A program made the position numbers and the translations under genes. The notes under the pieces were generated by a model. The model ran no database searches. It was not told where the DNA came from and saw only the letters and a program-made list of their open reading frames with translations. DNA of 64,000 bases, taken from positions 1,364,001 through 1,428,000 of the forward strand of contig CALYLW010000214.1 of assembly GCA_944989445.1 (NCBI GenBank), in the 5' to 3' direction. This document shows, piece after piece, positions 10,737 through 21,958 of the stretch (its first letter is position 1; each line of letters opens with the position of its first letter). Origin of the DNA: Ampullaceana balthica. Lineage: Eukaryota; Mollusca; Gastropoda; Lymnaeidae.

Positions 10737-11186
10737 GTCAAAGTCCTGATTTATTAGGTCACAATTATGTCAAAGTCCTGATTTATTAGGTCACAATTAT
10801 GTCAAAGTCCTGATTTATTAGGTCACAATTATGTCAAAGTCCTGATTTATTAGGTCACAATTATGTCAAAGTCCTGATTTATTAGGTCACAATTATGTCA
10901 AAGTCCTGATTTATTAGGTCACAATTATGTCAAAGTCCTGATTTATTAGGTCACAATTATGACAAAGTCCTGATTTATTAGGTCACAATTATGTCAAAGT
11001 CCTGATTTATTAGGTCACAATTATGTCAAAGTCCTGATTTATTAGGTCACAATTATGTCAAAGTCCTGATTTATTAGGTCACAATTATGACAAAGTCCTG
11101 ATTTATTAGGTCACAATTATGTCAAAGTCCTGATTTATTAGGTCACAATTATGTCAAAGTCCTGATTTATTAGGTCACAATTATGT
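10737..11186 (+). repeat. 32-bp satellite-like array, 14 copies
   Basis: The unit is GTCAAAGTCCTGATTTATTA then GGTCACAATTAT. Copies are almost identical. The only variant seen is GACAAAG in place of GTCAAAG, near 10960 and 11088, four units apart. This homogeneity implies recent expansion. Confidence 0.95.
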
Positions 11187-14100
11187 CTGCTCATCAGACT
11201 AAAGTGAGAAAATTAATTCATGAGGTTATATACTAAATTTAAATACACAATCAAAGCCAGCTAATGTTAAGCCTACCTACCATGCAGGGAGACAAAGCAT
11301 CAAGTAAGATAAAGGAGTGGGGCGATTTTTAAGGACTTTTAAAGCTTTTGTAAAATTCAATTTCAAATAATAGATACAAGACCTTCTATAACATCTAGGT
11401 CTATCTGCCTTCAAATTATACAGGCCTAGAATACATAGCACACATGCATACTGCGTATCTTGAATTTGCAAAAAATGCTTCCATGTTATTACTATTAGAA
11501 TAGATAATTAATAAACTTTTAAAATGTGGTAGGTTTAAAGTTATATTTTTTAAAATTCATCACTTTAGTTCAAGCCTTAAAAAAAAACATTACCAAGGCT
11601 TACTATATATATAATTTATAATATGTATGATACAGTATATAATATGAAATTTGTGATAGCCTGTCATTTGGCTAAACACAGGCAGTTAATACACTGGTAC
11701 AAGGTAATCATCAAATAATAAAGGCCTAGTAGCCTACAAGAATCATATTCATTTATTTTATTATTTAAGTTTGTAACACTAACAACAGACACTATTGTAC
11801 AGTGTCAAATGCCTGTAAAAGAAAACTGAAAGCTAAAATATTAAAAATTAAAATGTTTACTTTTTTTTTAAAAATTTTAAACCTATTTTTTGCCCACTTG
11901 ACAAGTTATAAAATAATAGGATTATAATTATATTATATAATACATTTACTATTAAAGGCTATTTAAGTTATTTTAAGGAGCTGGGGCGATCAATATTCAA
12001 TTTAAATATTTCATTTGTTTTTCAATTAATGCCATGTAGAAAATGTTGCCACATGTCAATAATTTCTTAAGTCACGTTATTGTCATGTCAATTAATCACA
12101 ACATGGACAAGCTCCAAGAAATAATAATATTTTTAAAGGCCTTTTAAATAGCAGTCTACTCTATTAAGTATATAATATATTATTAATATACTATAAAATT
12201 TGTAATGAAAAACTGTTTAAAATGTAGGATGTATATATAACTGCAGGGGTATGCTGGATGTATTAATTTATTAGTAAAGAGAAGTATATTTAAGTATAGT
12301 ACATGTAATAGTAATACCAATGCCAATAGTCAATAGTAGGCAGTAGGCCCTATTAAGGGCCTATTACTAAGATTACTATTCCTATTATACCATTACTATT
12401 ACTTATAAGTTATATTACTATTATTATTATTATTATTATGACCATAGCCATAGACGCCATAGTACCATACATACTAACTAACTAATACTATGCTAACTAT
12501 GTAACTAACATACATACATAGAATTCATATTCATAGATTATGATTATGTTTAGTTTAGTGTCAATACTTACTAAACTTACTTGTCAATATCAATTGTCAA
12601 TAGTAAAAGTAATAGTGTTTTATTTTATTATTTATTAAATTATATTTACACGTATTATGAGTATCTATTAAACTATATACAAAAACTAAGACTATGAACT
12701 ACAAACACATATTTACTGAACAGTAAGAGCGAGTGGCGTGTAAACTTAATGTATTTGTCCAAAACAAAACGCCATTCTCAATGGAATTGTACCACACCTG
12801 TTGCAGTGACTGGGGACAGGTGAGTGTGTCAAGTGTGTACTTTCTACCTGCGCGATACGTGAGAGACTCTATTGCAAAATATAACATATTTTCAAAATAA
12901 ATAATTACAGGGAATATACGTTCTTACCTTTGCGAAGCATTTTTTATAAGTAAAAGATTCAATTATTTCAAAATTCCATTTTTCATTTTGTACATTGCCA
13001 TTTCCGTGTTAGAACACATCTATCCGCTTAAAGTTTGATGACGGAACTCTTCAGCAGGATAAGGGTGTATTGCAATATTCTAACCGCAAAACAATTGTCA
13101 CGTGACACTGAATGACAGCACAACTACAAGTCGGGTTTATTTAGGATCCTTCACATTGAAATCAAATATCTCTGTGTTTGTAAACACATGAATGTTTAAG
13201 CAAATAATATTCATTAGGGAAACTTAAAGAGATAAACAGTGAAAATAATAAGCCTCCAAATTTAGGTTGATTGGGGAAAGAGATATATTTAAAATTAAGT
13301 AATAAAGAAAATGAAATCATTTCAATAGTCAATCAATAGTATTCTATAGATAATAGTTAAGTTTAATATCACATCTATTCTCTATTATCAGAAAAGGAAA
13401 ATAATGGTCTCAAATTCTACAAATATCTTTTTACCAGACCTCCCCCCCCCAAAAAAAAAGCAATTAACTTTAAAAAAGCTATTTGAATAAGTCTCAAATA
13501 TATGATATTCATTCATGAATTTTATTCATAAACCATTAAACAAGCCTATAGTTTAATATCAGTCCTATAATTTTTATTAAGTGCGTGATTACTGACTGTG
13601 AATGAATAATGTTATATTGAAATTAGTATTTGAATTTAAAATTCGGTGAATAATTTTCATATTTTAGAACTGTTTTCATTTAAAGTATAATGTGAAGCAC
13701 CCTTAACGCAAATGCAGTGTACCGTGGGGGCTGTCCCGCATTCTTGCATCTGGGACAAAAATTGGGCTCATGTGTCAGGTCTCTTATAAAAGAGACTCTC
13801 TTCCGTGATTGACAAGAAAATTAAATGTCCCTTTTCTTCAAATGTTGCTATCAATAATCAAACCCCAAACCTCTAGAATTTCGGACTCAAGCTTCTGTGA
13901 GGTTAGTTTCAGTACCCAGTTGAGTCCAGCCCGGAATTTACTATGAATTTTAGAATTAGAACAATGTATATATTATTTTATTAAAAAGATGAGTACATAT
14001 TTACGGCTACTCAAAGATAATCTTCTTTAGAGAAAACATATCGAATTTTCGAAGAAATTAATTTATAGCATTATAGCATTGTCTATAATTAAAAATAACA

Positions 14101-15205
14101 AATTAAGTCAATTAAAATCGGAAGATCATTGAACGATCCTGCGTCGGTGTGACTAAATTATACTTTTTTAAAATGGTATCGTATTTTCTTTTTTTCAAAT
14201 TATTTGGTTGCCTGAAAAAAAAATGAAAAAAAAATCAGAATAAATGACCAAATAGATATCAATTCTCCATAACCCACTTCCACATCATTTTGCTGTGCGT
14301 TAATTTCACAGTATATCAATGTCACCAAGCACCGCCCACTTCCCCAATTTGTTCACTGTTGCATAACCGGCGTCTCTCCTGTTGTGTAATCTAGGAAAAG
14401 GGGGGGGGGCAAGCAGTAGGAGATGCTGGATGAAAGGTGCAGTCACTGGGCGCTGGTCACCATTTGATAGGATATATATATTTATAAAAATTACCACGAC
14501 TAACGAAATGTATATCATGGTCACGACAAAGGGTTTCCACCATAGTAATTTTTGTCACACTTTTTTCGTCTAGTCTAGGCGACCATCTTCCTCGGCGTGG
14601 TCCCATACTTACATACCGACCCCATCCCCAGACATAGAAGGAGGGCGGGGGAGGTTGTTGGAGGGAGGAGTCACAAATTTGTGACGAGAAACGTTTACTT
14701 TTGAATACCTTTTTAATTAAAAAAATTTCAACAGCAAAGGTTATTTCTTTTAAATGACCCACGTTAGACTTATTTGAAATATGTTTTCAATATCTACTCC
14801 CTTCTCTACTCCCTTCTCTACTCCTTCCACCTCGTCCAGGAACCACCGCCTCTATCTCTGCTTTACTGTTATATTTAATGTAATATTTGAAGGGCTACAG
14901 TGGCCGCGAACGAGTACACGAGCAGAGAGTATTGGGTTATTACTATTACGATACCATCCTGTGACCACGTGACCACTTTGGCACGCAGAGCCGATCACAC
15001 ACGGATGTCTTCTCTGTTCACCCAGATTTGTGAAGTCGTGATACTGAGAGTTCAGGGGAGAGGCATGGCAGTTGGGTAAACAGTGGAGAGCCCTGACAGT
15101 GACACTTTAGGGAGAGGCACAAAGAGAGTGGGATATACCGTGGTGAGAGCTAGTGATGAGCCGAGCTACAGTAATGGCAACATTAATGGCAAGCTGTAAC
15201 ACTGA
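11187..15205. other. 4-kb AT-rich stretch with no supported gene
   Basis: Short frames at 11277, 12699, 14306, 14382, 14457 and 14781 have no domain, no good splice context and low-complexity composition. Simple runs include TAA/TTA repeats near 12420-12440. No TE ends were paired. A short inverted pair around 14450-14590 (GGTCACCAT.../...GGCGACCAT) may be an old foldback. Confidence 0.4.
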
Positions 15206-15206
15206 A

Positions 15207-15380
15207 GTCATATGAAAAGAGGTCGCCCCTGCCTGCACTACAATGACGCCTGCAAGAAAGACATGCTACAGGCGCGCATCGACCACAAATCGCGGGAGGC
15301 CATTGCTGAGGAGCGCACCCTCCGGCCCTCTGTCGGTCAAAGGTACTCGAGGGCACACAAGCTGCGGAAGCCATCCTCAT
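15207..15380 (+). pseudogene. LINE ORF2 C-terminal fragment
   Basis: The + strand reads KRGRPCLHYNDACKKDMLQA, then RIDHKSREAIAEERTLRPSV, then GQRYSRAHKLRKPSS and a stop. The GRPxLxYxDxCKxD...ID..S/W..A.ER..R..V pattern is the usual C-terminal tail of non-LTR retrotransposon reverse transcriptases. It is short and truncated at both sides, with a Trp of the usual motif missing. The antisense frame here is a shadow. Confidence 0.55.
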
Positions 15381-16504
15381 AGCTAGGAGTTTTGTTACGT
15401 CCCGTCAGGCTCACTCATGTTTACATGTTGTCCATCTACTAATCTATAAGCCTGTCTGCAGTCTCACCCACATTTTGTTAGCTAGGAATGAAGAGAGAAG
15501 AGACAGGAAAAAGGCGGGGGTGGGGGTGCAGAGGAGCAGGAGTAAACGCCATCGTCCCTTGAGGACGGAGAGATCCCATAGACATACCACTGAAGGGACG
15601 CCCCAATAGGACGTAACTCTTAAAGAAAATGCTGCTAAGTTCTAGATCCTAAAGTAAATGGCTACACTATCAATTTGGCGTCTCTGAGGCAGATAATAAC
15701 TAGCTACCGAAGTCGTTCATTTTGGATGAGTTCAGGGTCATTGCAAGCAATAAAAACGAATCCAGATGGACAAGGGATACAGAAGATAGAGAAAAAACAC
15801 GAATGTGTATTTAAACGCGATTTCCAACAAAGAATTTCCAATTTTTTTATTCTAGGGAAATCATTCTAGATTACATTTAAATTCGATTCAAATCAAGAAT
15901 TCTGAAACTAACAAAACAATTGCTATCAATTGCTCACTATCGCATATTTTCTCTATGACGTTATTCCCCTCACGCTACGTCACACCAAGAATGTATCAAT
16001 GTAATGCGCACCGCGCAACAGTCTAACATTAGCATTCACAAGGCGGGAAAACTCCATTAACTATCATTCTAGATTACATTAAAAGTCATTTCAAATCAAT
16101 AATTCTGAAACTACGTAAAAATTGTAATCTACAAATTACGGGAGTCGAACGAAAAGATATTTTTCAAAAATTCCTTCGCCAACATTGTTCTAAATATTAT
16201 TATCTATTTTTTGACGTTTGTTTCAACCCGATAGATGTTATGGTTGGCGAGAAATTGACAAAATACTGATATATTTTTTATTATTATTTTTTTTCGTTGA
16301 TTTTCCAGGAAATCCAGTAAACATTTTCGGTATTTTTTTTTGGCCCATGCACATCCTTGGGACCCCCTTAACATATTTGCAAAAGACCCGAACCCTGTAT
16401 GTTGTATGGTTCAGGAGGAGCTGCATGGTCAAGCTCGAACAGACATTTCAAATATATAAATGCAATTTTTCCCTTAAGGAAATTGCGTTAAAAAAAACTA
16501 TTTT
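15381..16504. other. unassigned sequence
   Basis: Contains 'TAATGCGCACCGCGCAACAG' (about 15998), similar to motifs of the ~500-bp repeat family. No gene was found. Confidence 0.35.
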
Positions 16505-16725
16505 CTTACTCTGTATGTAAGAACAAACACACAAAAATTCGTGTTTTATCCGTCCGGAATTCGGAAGTGGAATAGGTTGCCTGAGGAAAACCAACACTCT
16601 ATCAACATTTCAAAATTTTTAAAAACAAATGCAAGACTAGACAATAATCGTGTGTAAGAGTAGGACGCAATAATCTTCTGTCTAGAAGGAGCGCATGTAA
16701 CAGATATGATAAGAAATGATAGATA
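16505..16725 (+). mobile_element. 3' end of the (GATAA)-tailed LINE, + strand
   Basis: Shares with the - strand copies at 26341, 45790 and 48333 the string AAGAACAAACACA..., TCCGGAATTCGGA, GGTTGCCTGAGGAAA, CCAACACT and GGACGCAATAATCTTCTGTC, then TAGAAGGAGCG and a decayed GATAAG tail. Only the 3' untranslated portion is present. Confidence 0.75.
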
Positions 16726-16920
16726 TATTCAATCTATTGAGTCTGACAAGTTGTTTTACCTGTAGCTAGTAAACTTACTTGAAACAATCATCAATTAAAA
16801 GATGTTGCAGTTCTTGTCTTGTTATACTCCTAAGGAGGCCACGAAGGCCGATCATGTAAGAGGACAGTGGTGACCAGTTTTGCCGCCCGGGGCGGTCTCC
16901 AAATTGCTGCCCTTTTTTAG

Positions 16921-17328
16921 GGGCCGTACATAAATTACTTCACGCACCTCGGGGGAGGGGAGTCATACATTTCTGACGAGGGGGTGTGTTTAAGAAATCT
17001 GACGTCACGTCAAAACGCGCAACTTTAAATAAAATTTCCACTTAAATATTTGATTACTGACACTTTATTTAATGACGTTCATGTAAAACGCGTGTTACGA
17101 TATAAGAGTGCAGCCTTACACTAAAAACATAGGCCTACTTAATTGACAAAAAATTGATTTGAAACATGCTCATTTTCAGATAGGAATTACGGCTTTTAAG
17201 GTGGGGGGCGTCAAAGCTTTGTGACGTCATATTGAAGAAGGGGTCTTACTTTTTGTGACGACATGTGACGAGGGGGGAGGGGGTGAAAAATCAGCCGAAA
17301 TCGCGTGACGTCATTTTTGGTCAGCCCC
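16921..17328. mobile_element. 408-bp MITE nested in the hAT element
   Basis: Ends are GGGCCGTACATAAATTACTT and TGACGTCATTTTTGGTCAGC then CCC. A perfect 4-bp TSD, TTAG, lies at 16917-16920 and 17329-17332. This is the long subfamily (internal CAACTTTAAATAAAA and GAAACATGCTCATTTTCA) also found at 8131-8897. It lies inside the hAT element and is therefore younger than it. Confidence 0.88.
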
Positions 17329-17659
17329 TTAGTGGATTATATGTTTTTTTTCTCAAAAATTAATAAACATGAATACATAATTAATTGTAATTGAAACGAA
17401 GTAAAGTTTGGGAACATATTTACTATTGCATGCCATATTTATATAAGCAGTAATAAAATAGGCCGCATAAGATGATATATCTATAAAAACACATTTATAA
17501 AATTACACGATACTTTTTTTAAAGGCCACAAGAATGTTACTGAGGTCGCAGGCCCCCCCCCCAAATTAGACAAATATATTCCAAATTTACACACACAAAA
17601 CATTACCAAACAAAGAAATTTTACACATTAGTATGTAAACATATTTATTATTTATACAT

Positions 17660-18240
17660 TTACTTTCCTAACTTTCATAATAGAAAAATCGTGTATTATG
17701 CTATCAAAATTTAAATTATTTGTAATATCTTGTTCTATGGACAATATTGCAAGATTTTGTTGTCTTAAATTGCTCATTGTGGAACGAAAATTCTTTTTTA
17801 TCAACTTTAGTTTGGAGAAGCTCCTTTCACAATTAGCGACACTGATAGTAATTCTTGAAAAAATTCCCCGTTTTTCTATAATAATGCCTCTTTTTCTAGT
17901 GTAGGTGCAGCCATAAAAACCTGGATCCTTTTTCTTTCAATATTGATTTTTTTTTCAATATAAATAAAGTATTTTTTTAATTATGTTCAAATGCTTCATT
18001 TAGTAGGTTACATTGTATTATTTATGACTATTTTCTTGCAAGGTCATGCACCTCATTAAAGCATTCTTTTATAATTCCATCCATGGATAAAACATTTCTC
18101 GTTGTACTTCTTGTTCTAAATATAGAACGACGTCTTCTTAATTTCCAACACTCATTTTTTAAAATCCTTCTTGCTCCACGTTCAGTTGATATCTCCAACT
18201 CTTCACAAATTGTTTCGCTAATATAACAGATTTTTTATAT
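17660..18240 (-). pseudogene. hAT transposase remnant (ZMYM1-like, C-terminal dimerisation region)
   Basis: On the - strand, about 17880-17660 reads ITISVANCERSFSKLKLIKK followed by NFRSTMSNLRQQNLAILSIE. This is the hallmark of the hAT C-terminal dimerisation domain (S/A-x-ER-xFS-x-LK-x-IK...R..M...RL..LA.LSIE). Further upstream, 18240-18060 gives ISETICEELEISTERGARRI and more, typical of the same transposase type. The frame is interrupted between the two parts and no intact catalytic core remains. It is a dead domesticated-looking or simply decayed transposase. Confidence 0.8.
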
Positions 18241-19385
18241 TAGCAGATCTCTTTGTTCCATGCAATGGATTTGCATTAATTTTTTTAAATGACGGGTTCC
18301 CTTAAATTGAGATAACACACATAGAAAAGAAAAATATTGCATTGAATTGAGTAAAATTCCAGCATCTGATCTGTTTTACTAGATACTTCTTCAGATGTTA
18401 ATTCTTCCTAGACTATTGAAATTTTAAAGTATGTCTTTTAAAAAAAAATATTTATGCCTATTGTGGTGTTTATTATTTTCATATTCTTGTCATAAATCTT
18501 AATAATTCTCCGTAAAATAGACGAATTCAAATTATTTACACATTACTTTAATTGCGTAGGGTTAGCATTTTTAATTAAAAACCGTATTTTAATGAAAATA
18601 GAAATTATTTGTGCTACTTTCATGCAATAAAAACAAAATAAATTTAATTATTAAAAGCTTACCTTACAATAATTTTCTGAGAACTGAAACAGTAATATAA
18701 ATTACTACTTGTAAGCTTATCACATTATTTGAACCACCATGCCTTGTAGGTACTTGTTCGCGCATGATTATGCGAATGTCGAAATTCCACGCATAACACA
18801 GTCGTGGCGATATTAATAGCACATATCATTCGGCCCAGCTGTGATGTGTTTTTGTGTAGTTTTCGTATAAAAGCGTCACCTGTGACGTATACCGTTAATT
18901 TTCCAAACAAATCGATGCCTTCTTGAGCGATTAACAAATTTTGAACGGTTTTAAATTAGTTATAACATTCATTGTAATGTAATCAAACAAATGTTGTGTG
19001 AATCCGTTATTTAAGACTCAAAAGTACGAGTATATTTAGTTAAACTCGAGTTTTCCCCTCTTCAAAAGAAAAAGGGTGGTTTTCGGAAACGGTTGTACTT
19101 TTAAAATGCCCACAAATGCCGCCCCTAAATGTGTGCCGCCCGGGGCGGACCGCCCCCCTAGCTACGCCACTGTATGAATGTTTATTACCCTGCAACCCCT
19201 ACCTCACCTTTTTTGAGCGAACCAATGCTCCACCTGTGTCAGTCAGGGGACTCAGTTATTTGGGACGACCCAAATACACATAAGGGGGGAAAACAATTAA
19301 AACTCCAGCTTAATCCGAGGTAGACATAGTTATAGCCCATCTTAACAAGACGCCAAGGGCAAGGGTGAATACTTCCTAATTATTT

Positions 19386-19680
19386 GCGGGACGCGGTGGT
19401 CGAGTGGCAGCGCACTGGACTGTCGTACCGATGGTCACGGATTCGAATCCGTGTGAAGGCAAGGGTTTGTTCCCGGGGCCTAGGGCGTCCCTGAGTCACC
19501 CCGCTCCGAATGGGTACCTAACACTACATGTAGTTAGGCGGCTGGGTAATGCGTGGAACCCACAAAGCCGTGGCCTGTGAATGCTGCATCACTTGCCAAC
19601 AGATCATCTGTCATGGTCTGTGGACGCAACTATCTTCTACATAGAAGGAGCGTCTGTATAGATAAGATAAGATAAGATAT
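19386..19680 (+). mobile_element. tRNA-derived SINE with (GATAA)n tail
   Basis: The head resembles a Leu/Ser-type tRNA gene: A-box-like TGGTCGAGTGG (19397) and B-box-like GGATTCGAATCC (19439). A body follows with CCCCGCTCCGAATGGGTACC and GCCGTGGCCTGTGAATGCTG, then the tail GGACGCAACTATCTTCTACA, TAGAAGGAGCGTCTGTA and TAGATAAGATAAGATAAGAT. The last ~45 bp match the 3' end of the LINE at 26341-29746, implying that this LINE mobilises the SINE. Transcription would be by RNA polymerase III from the internal boxes. Confidence 0.88.
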
Positions 19681-19792
19681 ATGAGTATTCTTTAAACGCA
19701 ATATAAAGAGATTTCACTTTTTAAAAAAATTGGACGAGCTGAGCACCGATTCCCTGTTAAACAATAAGTGGTTATATCTTACTGTTCACTCC

Positions 19793-19977
19793 CAGTGGCG
19801 TAGCTAGGGAATTGTAGGGATTTGGGGGCCCGGGGGCTTGGCCTCTTTGGGGCGCCTTGCATACATGGTGGTGGCGTAATTTTTAATGTTAACAAATTTT
19901 TCGGACACTCATTTGCCCCCCCCCTCAAGTGGGACCTTCAAATCTGGACCCCCTCTCCCTCCCTAGCTACGCCACTG
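19793..19977. mobile_element. hAT MITE, CAGTGGCGTAGCTAGGGA ends
   Basis: Terminal inverted repeats are CAGTGGCGTAGCTAGGGA and TCCCTAGCTACGCCACTG. The 8-bp TSD is TTCACTCC/TTCACTCT (7 of 8). The 185-bp element has no coding capacity. Its ends resemble those of the 16865-19172 hAT element, a possible source of its transposase. Confidence 0.88.
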
Positions 19978-20955
19978 TTCACTCTCAGGCTTGTGTCACC
20001 GAATTTTTAAAATCTACAACATCACATTACGACTTAACAGCATTTCACATTCAGATAGATGTACCAGTACTGATTTAACATGAAAAAAAAATTGTGCGAC
20101 GGAAGTGGAATAGTTTTCAGTATATTTTGTTTTTACAGTTAATTGCACGACACGTGCTGCATACAGTTAACACTAAAATTTAGTGTAATTTTGAGAATGG
20201 CGTTCAGATGATCAAGACTCTACTGTATTGGGTCTCAAATTATAAAAATATAAAACTATATAATCATTTTTTAAAATATTTATAAATTAGTGTTGGCGAA
20301 CTGTCTACAGTTCTACAGCCATATTATAATGCTAATGTTATTAATGATAAGTCACTATTATTCTGATTTTCTGAACAATTTTTTTTTACCCTTCAGAAGA
20401 GAAAGAAATTGAAATTTCAGCGGCAAAAGGTACAAGCCAAACAGCAACAGGGTTTAAAAAATTAATAGAACATCAGTCATTTATTTACCCTTCCTCTGAA
20501 AGTTCAGATTTCATTATTTTATTTTCATTAAATTAATTTATAAAAAAATTTTAAAACAAAGGAGGAGAATATAGCAATTCTAACTTTCACCCAATCTGCT
20601 TTTGTAATGAGTACCATTTTATTTTTTAAAAACGATAAAAGTAAGTTACTTTAGTAAGGAAACAATATTTGGTTCTCAAAGGGACAAAAAAAATAATAAA
20701 CTTACATTATTTTATAAAATACAGGGCATAGTTTTTATTTCTAAAACATGAACAAAGATAAAGCCCAAAATACTGTACTCTTTTACACAACTCAGAAATT
20801 TTTTCATTATTTAAAGACATTACTACTAAACATGATAAAAAATAAACTACAACAAGGGCTCCAAAACGTCATTCTTTCATTTAGGGTGCACTAGGAGTGT
20901 GCCTCACTTTTTTTTTACAAGATGGATTTTATTGAGGTAGTGGGGAAACAAATGG
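19978..20955. other. unassigned AT-rich sequence
   Basis: No exon-like frame or paired repeat ends were seen. Confidence 0.4.
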
Positions 20956-20957
20956 GG

Positions 20958-21178
20958 CTAACTGGCCCTCCTTCAACTGCGGATGGCCCTTCTTCAATTA
21001 CGGATGGCCCTTCTTCAATTACGGATGGCCCTTCTTCAATTATGGATGGCCCTTCTTCAATTACGGATGGCCCTTCTTCAATTATGGATGGCCCTTCTTC
21101 AATTACGGATGGCCCTTCTTCAATTACGGATGGCCCTTCTTCAATTACGGATGGCCCTTCTTCAACTAAGGATGGCCC
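20958..21178 (+). repeat. 21-bp minisatellite, ~10 copies
   Basis: The unit is GGATGGCCCTTCTTCAATTAC, with C/T and TATGG variants. Because it is 21 bp, frames stay open (7-residue repeats DGPSSIT or MALLQLR). The 103-codon frame 20922-21233 starting before the array is probably an artefact of this. Confidence 0.9.
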
Positions 21179-21435
21179 TTACAACATTTATTATCAATTA
21201 TTTTGTTATGACTTAGAGCATTCAATCTACTAATACTAATAACTTGTATATGAGTAAATTTAGGTGTGGATTCAACTAAATCATATTCAACCATATTTCT
21301 CAGCTTATAAATCAATGCAACCTTTCACAGTCGAGATATAAATGATCCTTTCAGGCATGCATGGCACATAAATGTTTTTAGCAAACTACTAGCTAAGGTT
21401 AGGACCTTAAGTAGCTCCATTCACCACAAGGAGAA

Positions 21436-21958
21436 TTTGATAAATGGGTGGATTTATGAAACTTTCCTCAATATTTCAATGAATATTTCATACCTAACAC
21501 TAACAATTCAAGTACACATTTTAAAAAAATAATTTAAAATTGATAAATGGATGGATTTATGAAACTTTCCTCAATATTTCAATGAATATTTCAATACCTA
21601 ACACTAACAATTCAAGTACACATTTTAAAAAAATAATTTAAAATTGATAAATGGGTGGATTTATGAAACGTTCCTCAATAAATGGTGAATATTTCCATAC
21701 CTAACACTAACAATTCAAGTACACATTTTAAAAAAATAATTTAAAATTGATAAATGGGTGGATTTATGAAACTTTTCCTCAATAAATGGTGAATATTTCA
21801 ATACCTAACACTAACAATTCAAGTACACATTTTAAAAAAATAATTTAAAATTGATAAATGGGTGGATTTATGAAACTTTCCTCAATAAATGGTGAATATT
21901 TCCATACCTAACACTAACAATTCAAGTACACATTTTAAAAAAATAATTTAAAATTGAT
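21436..21958 (+). repeat. ~104-bp tandem repeat, 5 copies
   Basis: Each unit runs TTGATAAATGGGTGGATTTA, TGAAACTTTCCTCAATA, a variable GAATATTTC part, then ACCTAACACTAACAATTCAA and TTTTAAAAAAATAATTTAAA. Units start near 21438, 21542, 21645, 21748 and 21852. Two sub-types exist: ATTTCAATGAATATTTC in the first two units and AATAAATGGTGAATATTTC in the last three. Confidence 0.9.

Larger units (their letters stand above)
16865..19172 (-). mobile_element. degraded hAT element, 2.3 kb
   Basis: The left end is CAGTGGTGACCAG...GCCGCCCGGGGCGG. The right end is the complement, CCGCCCGGGGCGG...CTAGCTACGCCACTG. It contains hAT transposase remnants on the - strand (17660-18240) and a later MITE insertion. 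The flanking 8-mers (TAAGAGGA, TATGAATG) do not match, so the TSD has decayed or one end is wrong. Confidence 0.7.

Noticed and set aside
10737..11186. CRISPR-like regular repeats
   Set aside because: The units are directly tandem without unique spacers, and the genome is eukaryotic.
19386..19460. Possible genuine tRNA gene
   Set aside because: A- and B-box-like motifs are present but the sequence continues into a repeated body and GATAAG tail seen in other copies, so it is a SINE head.
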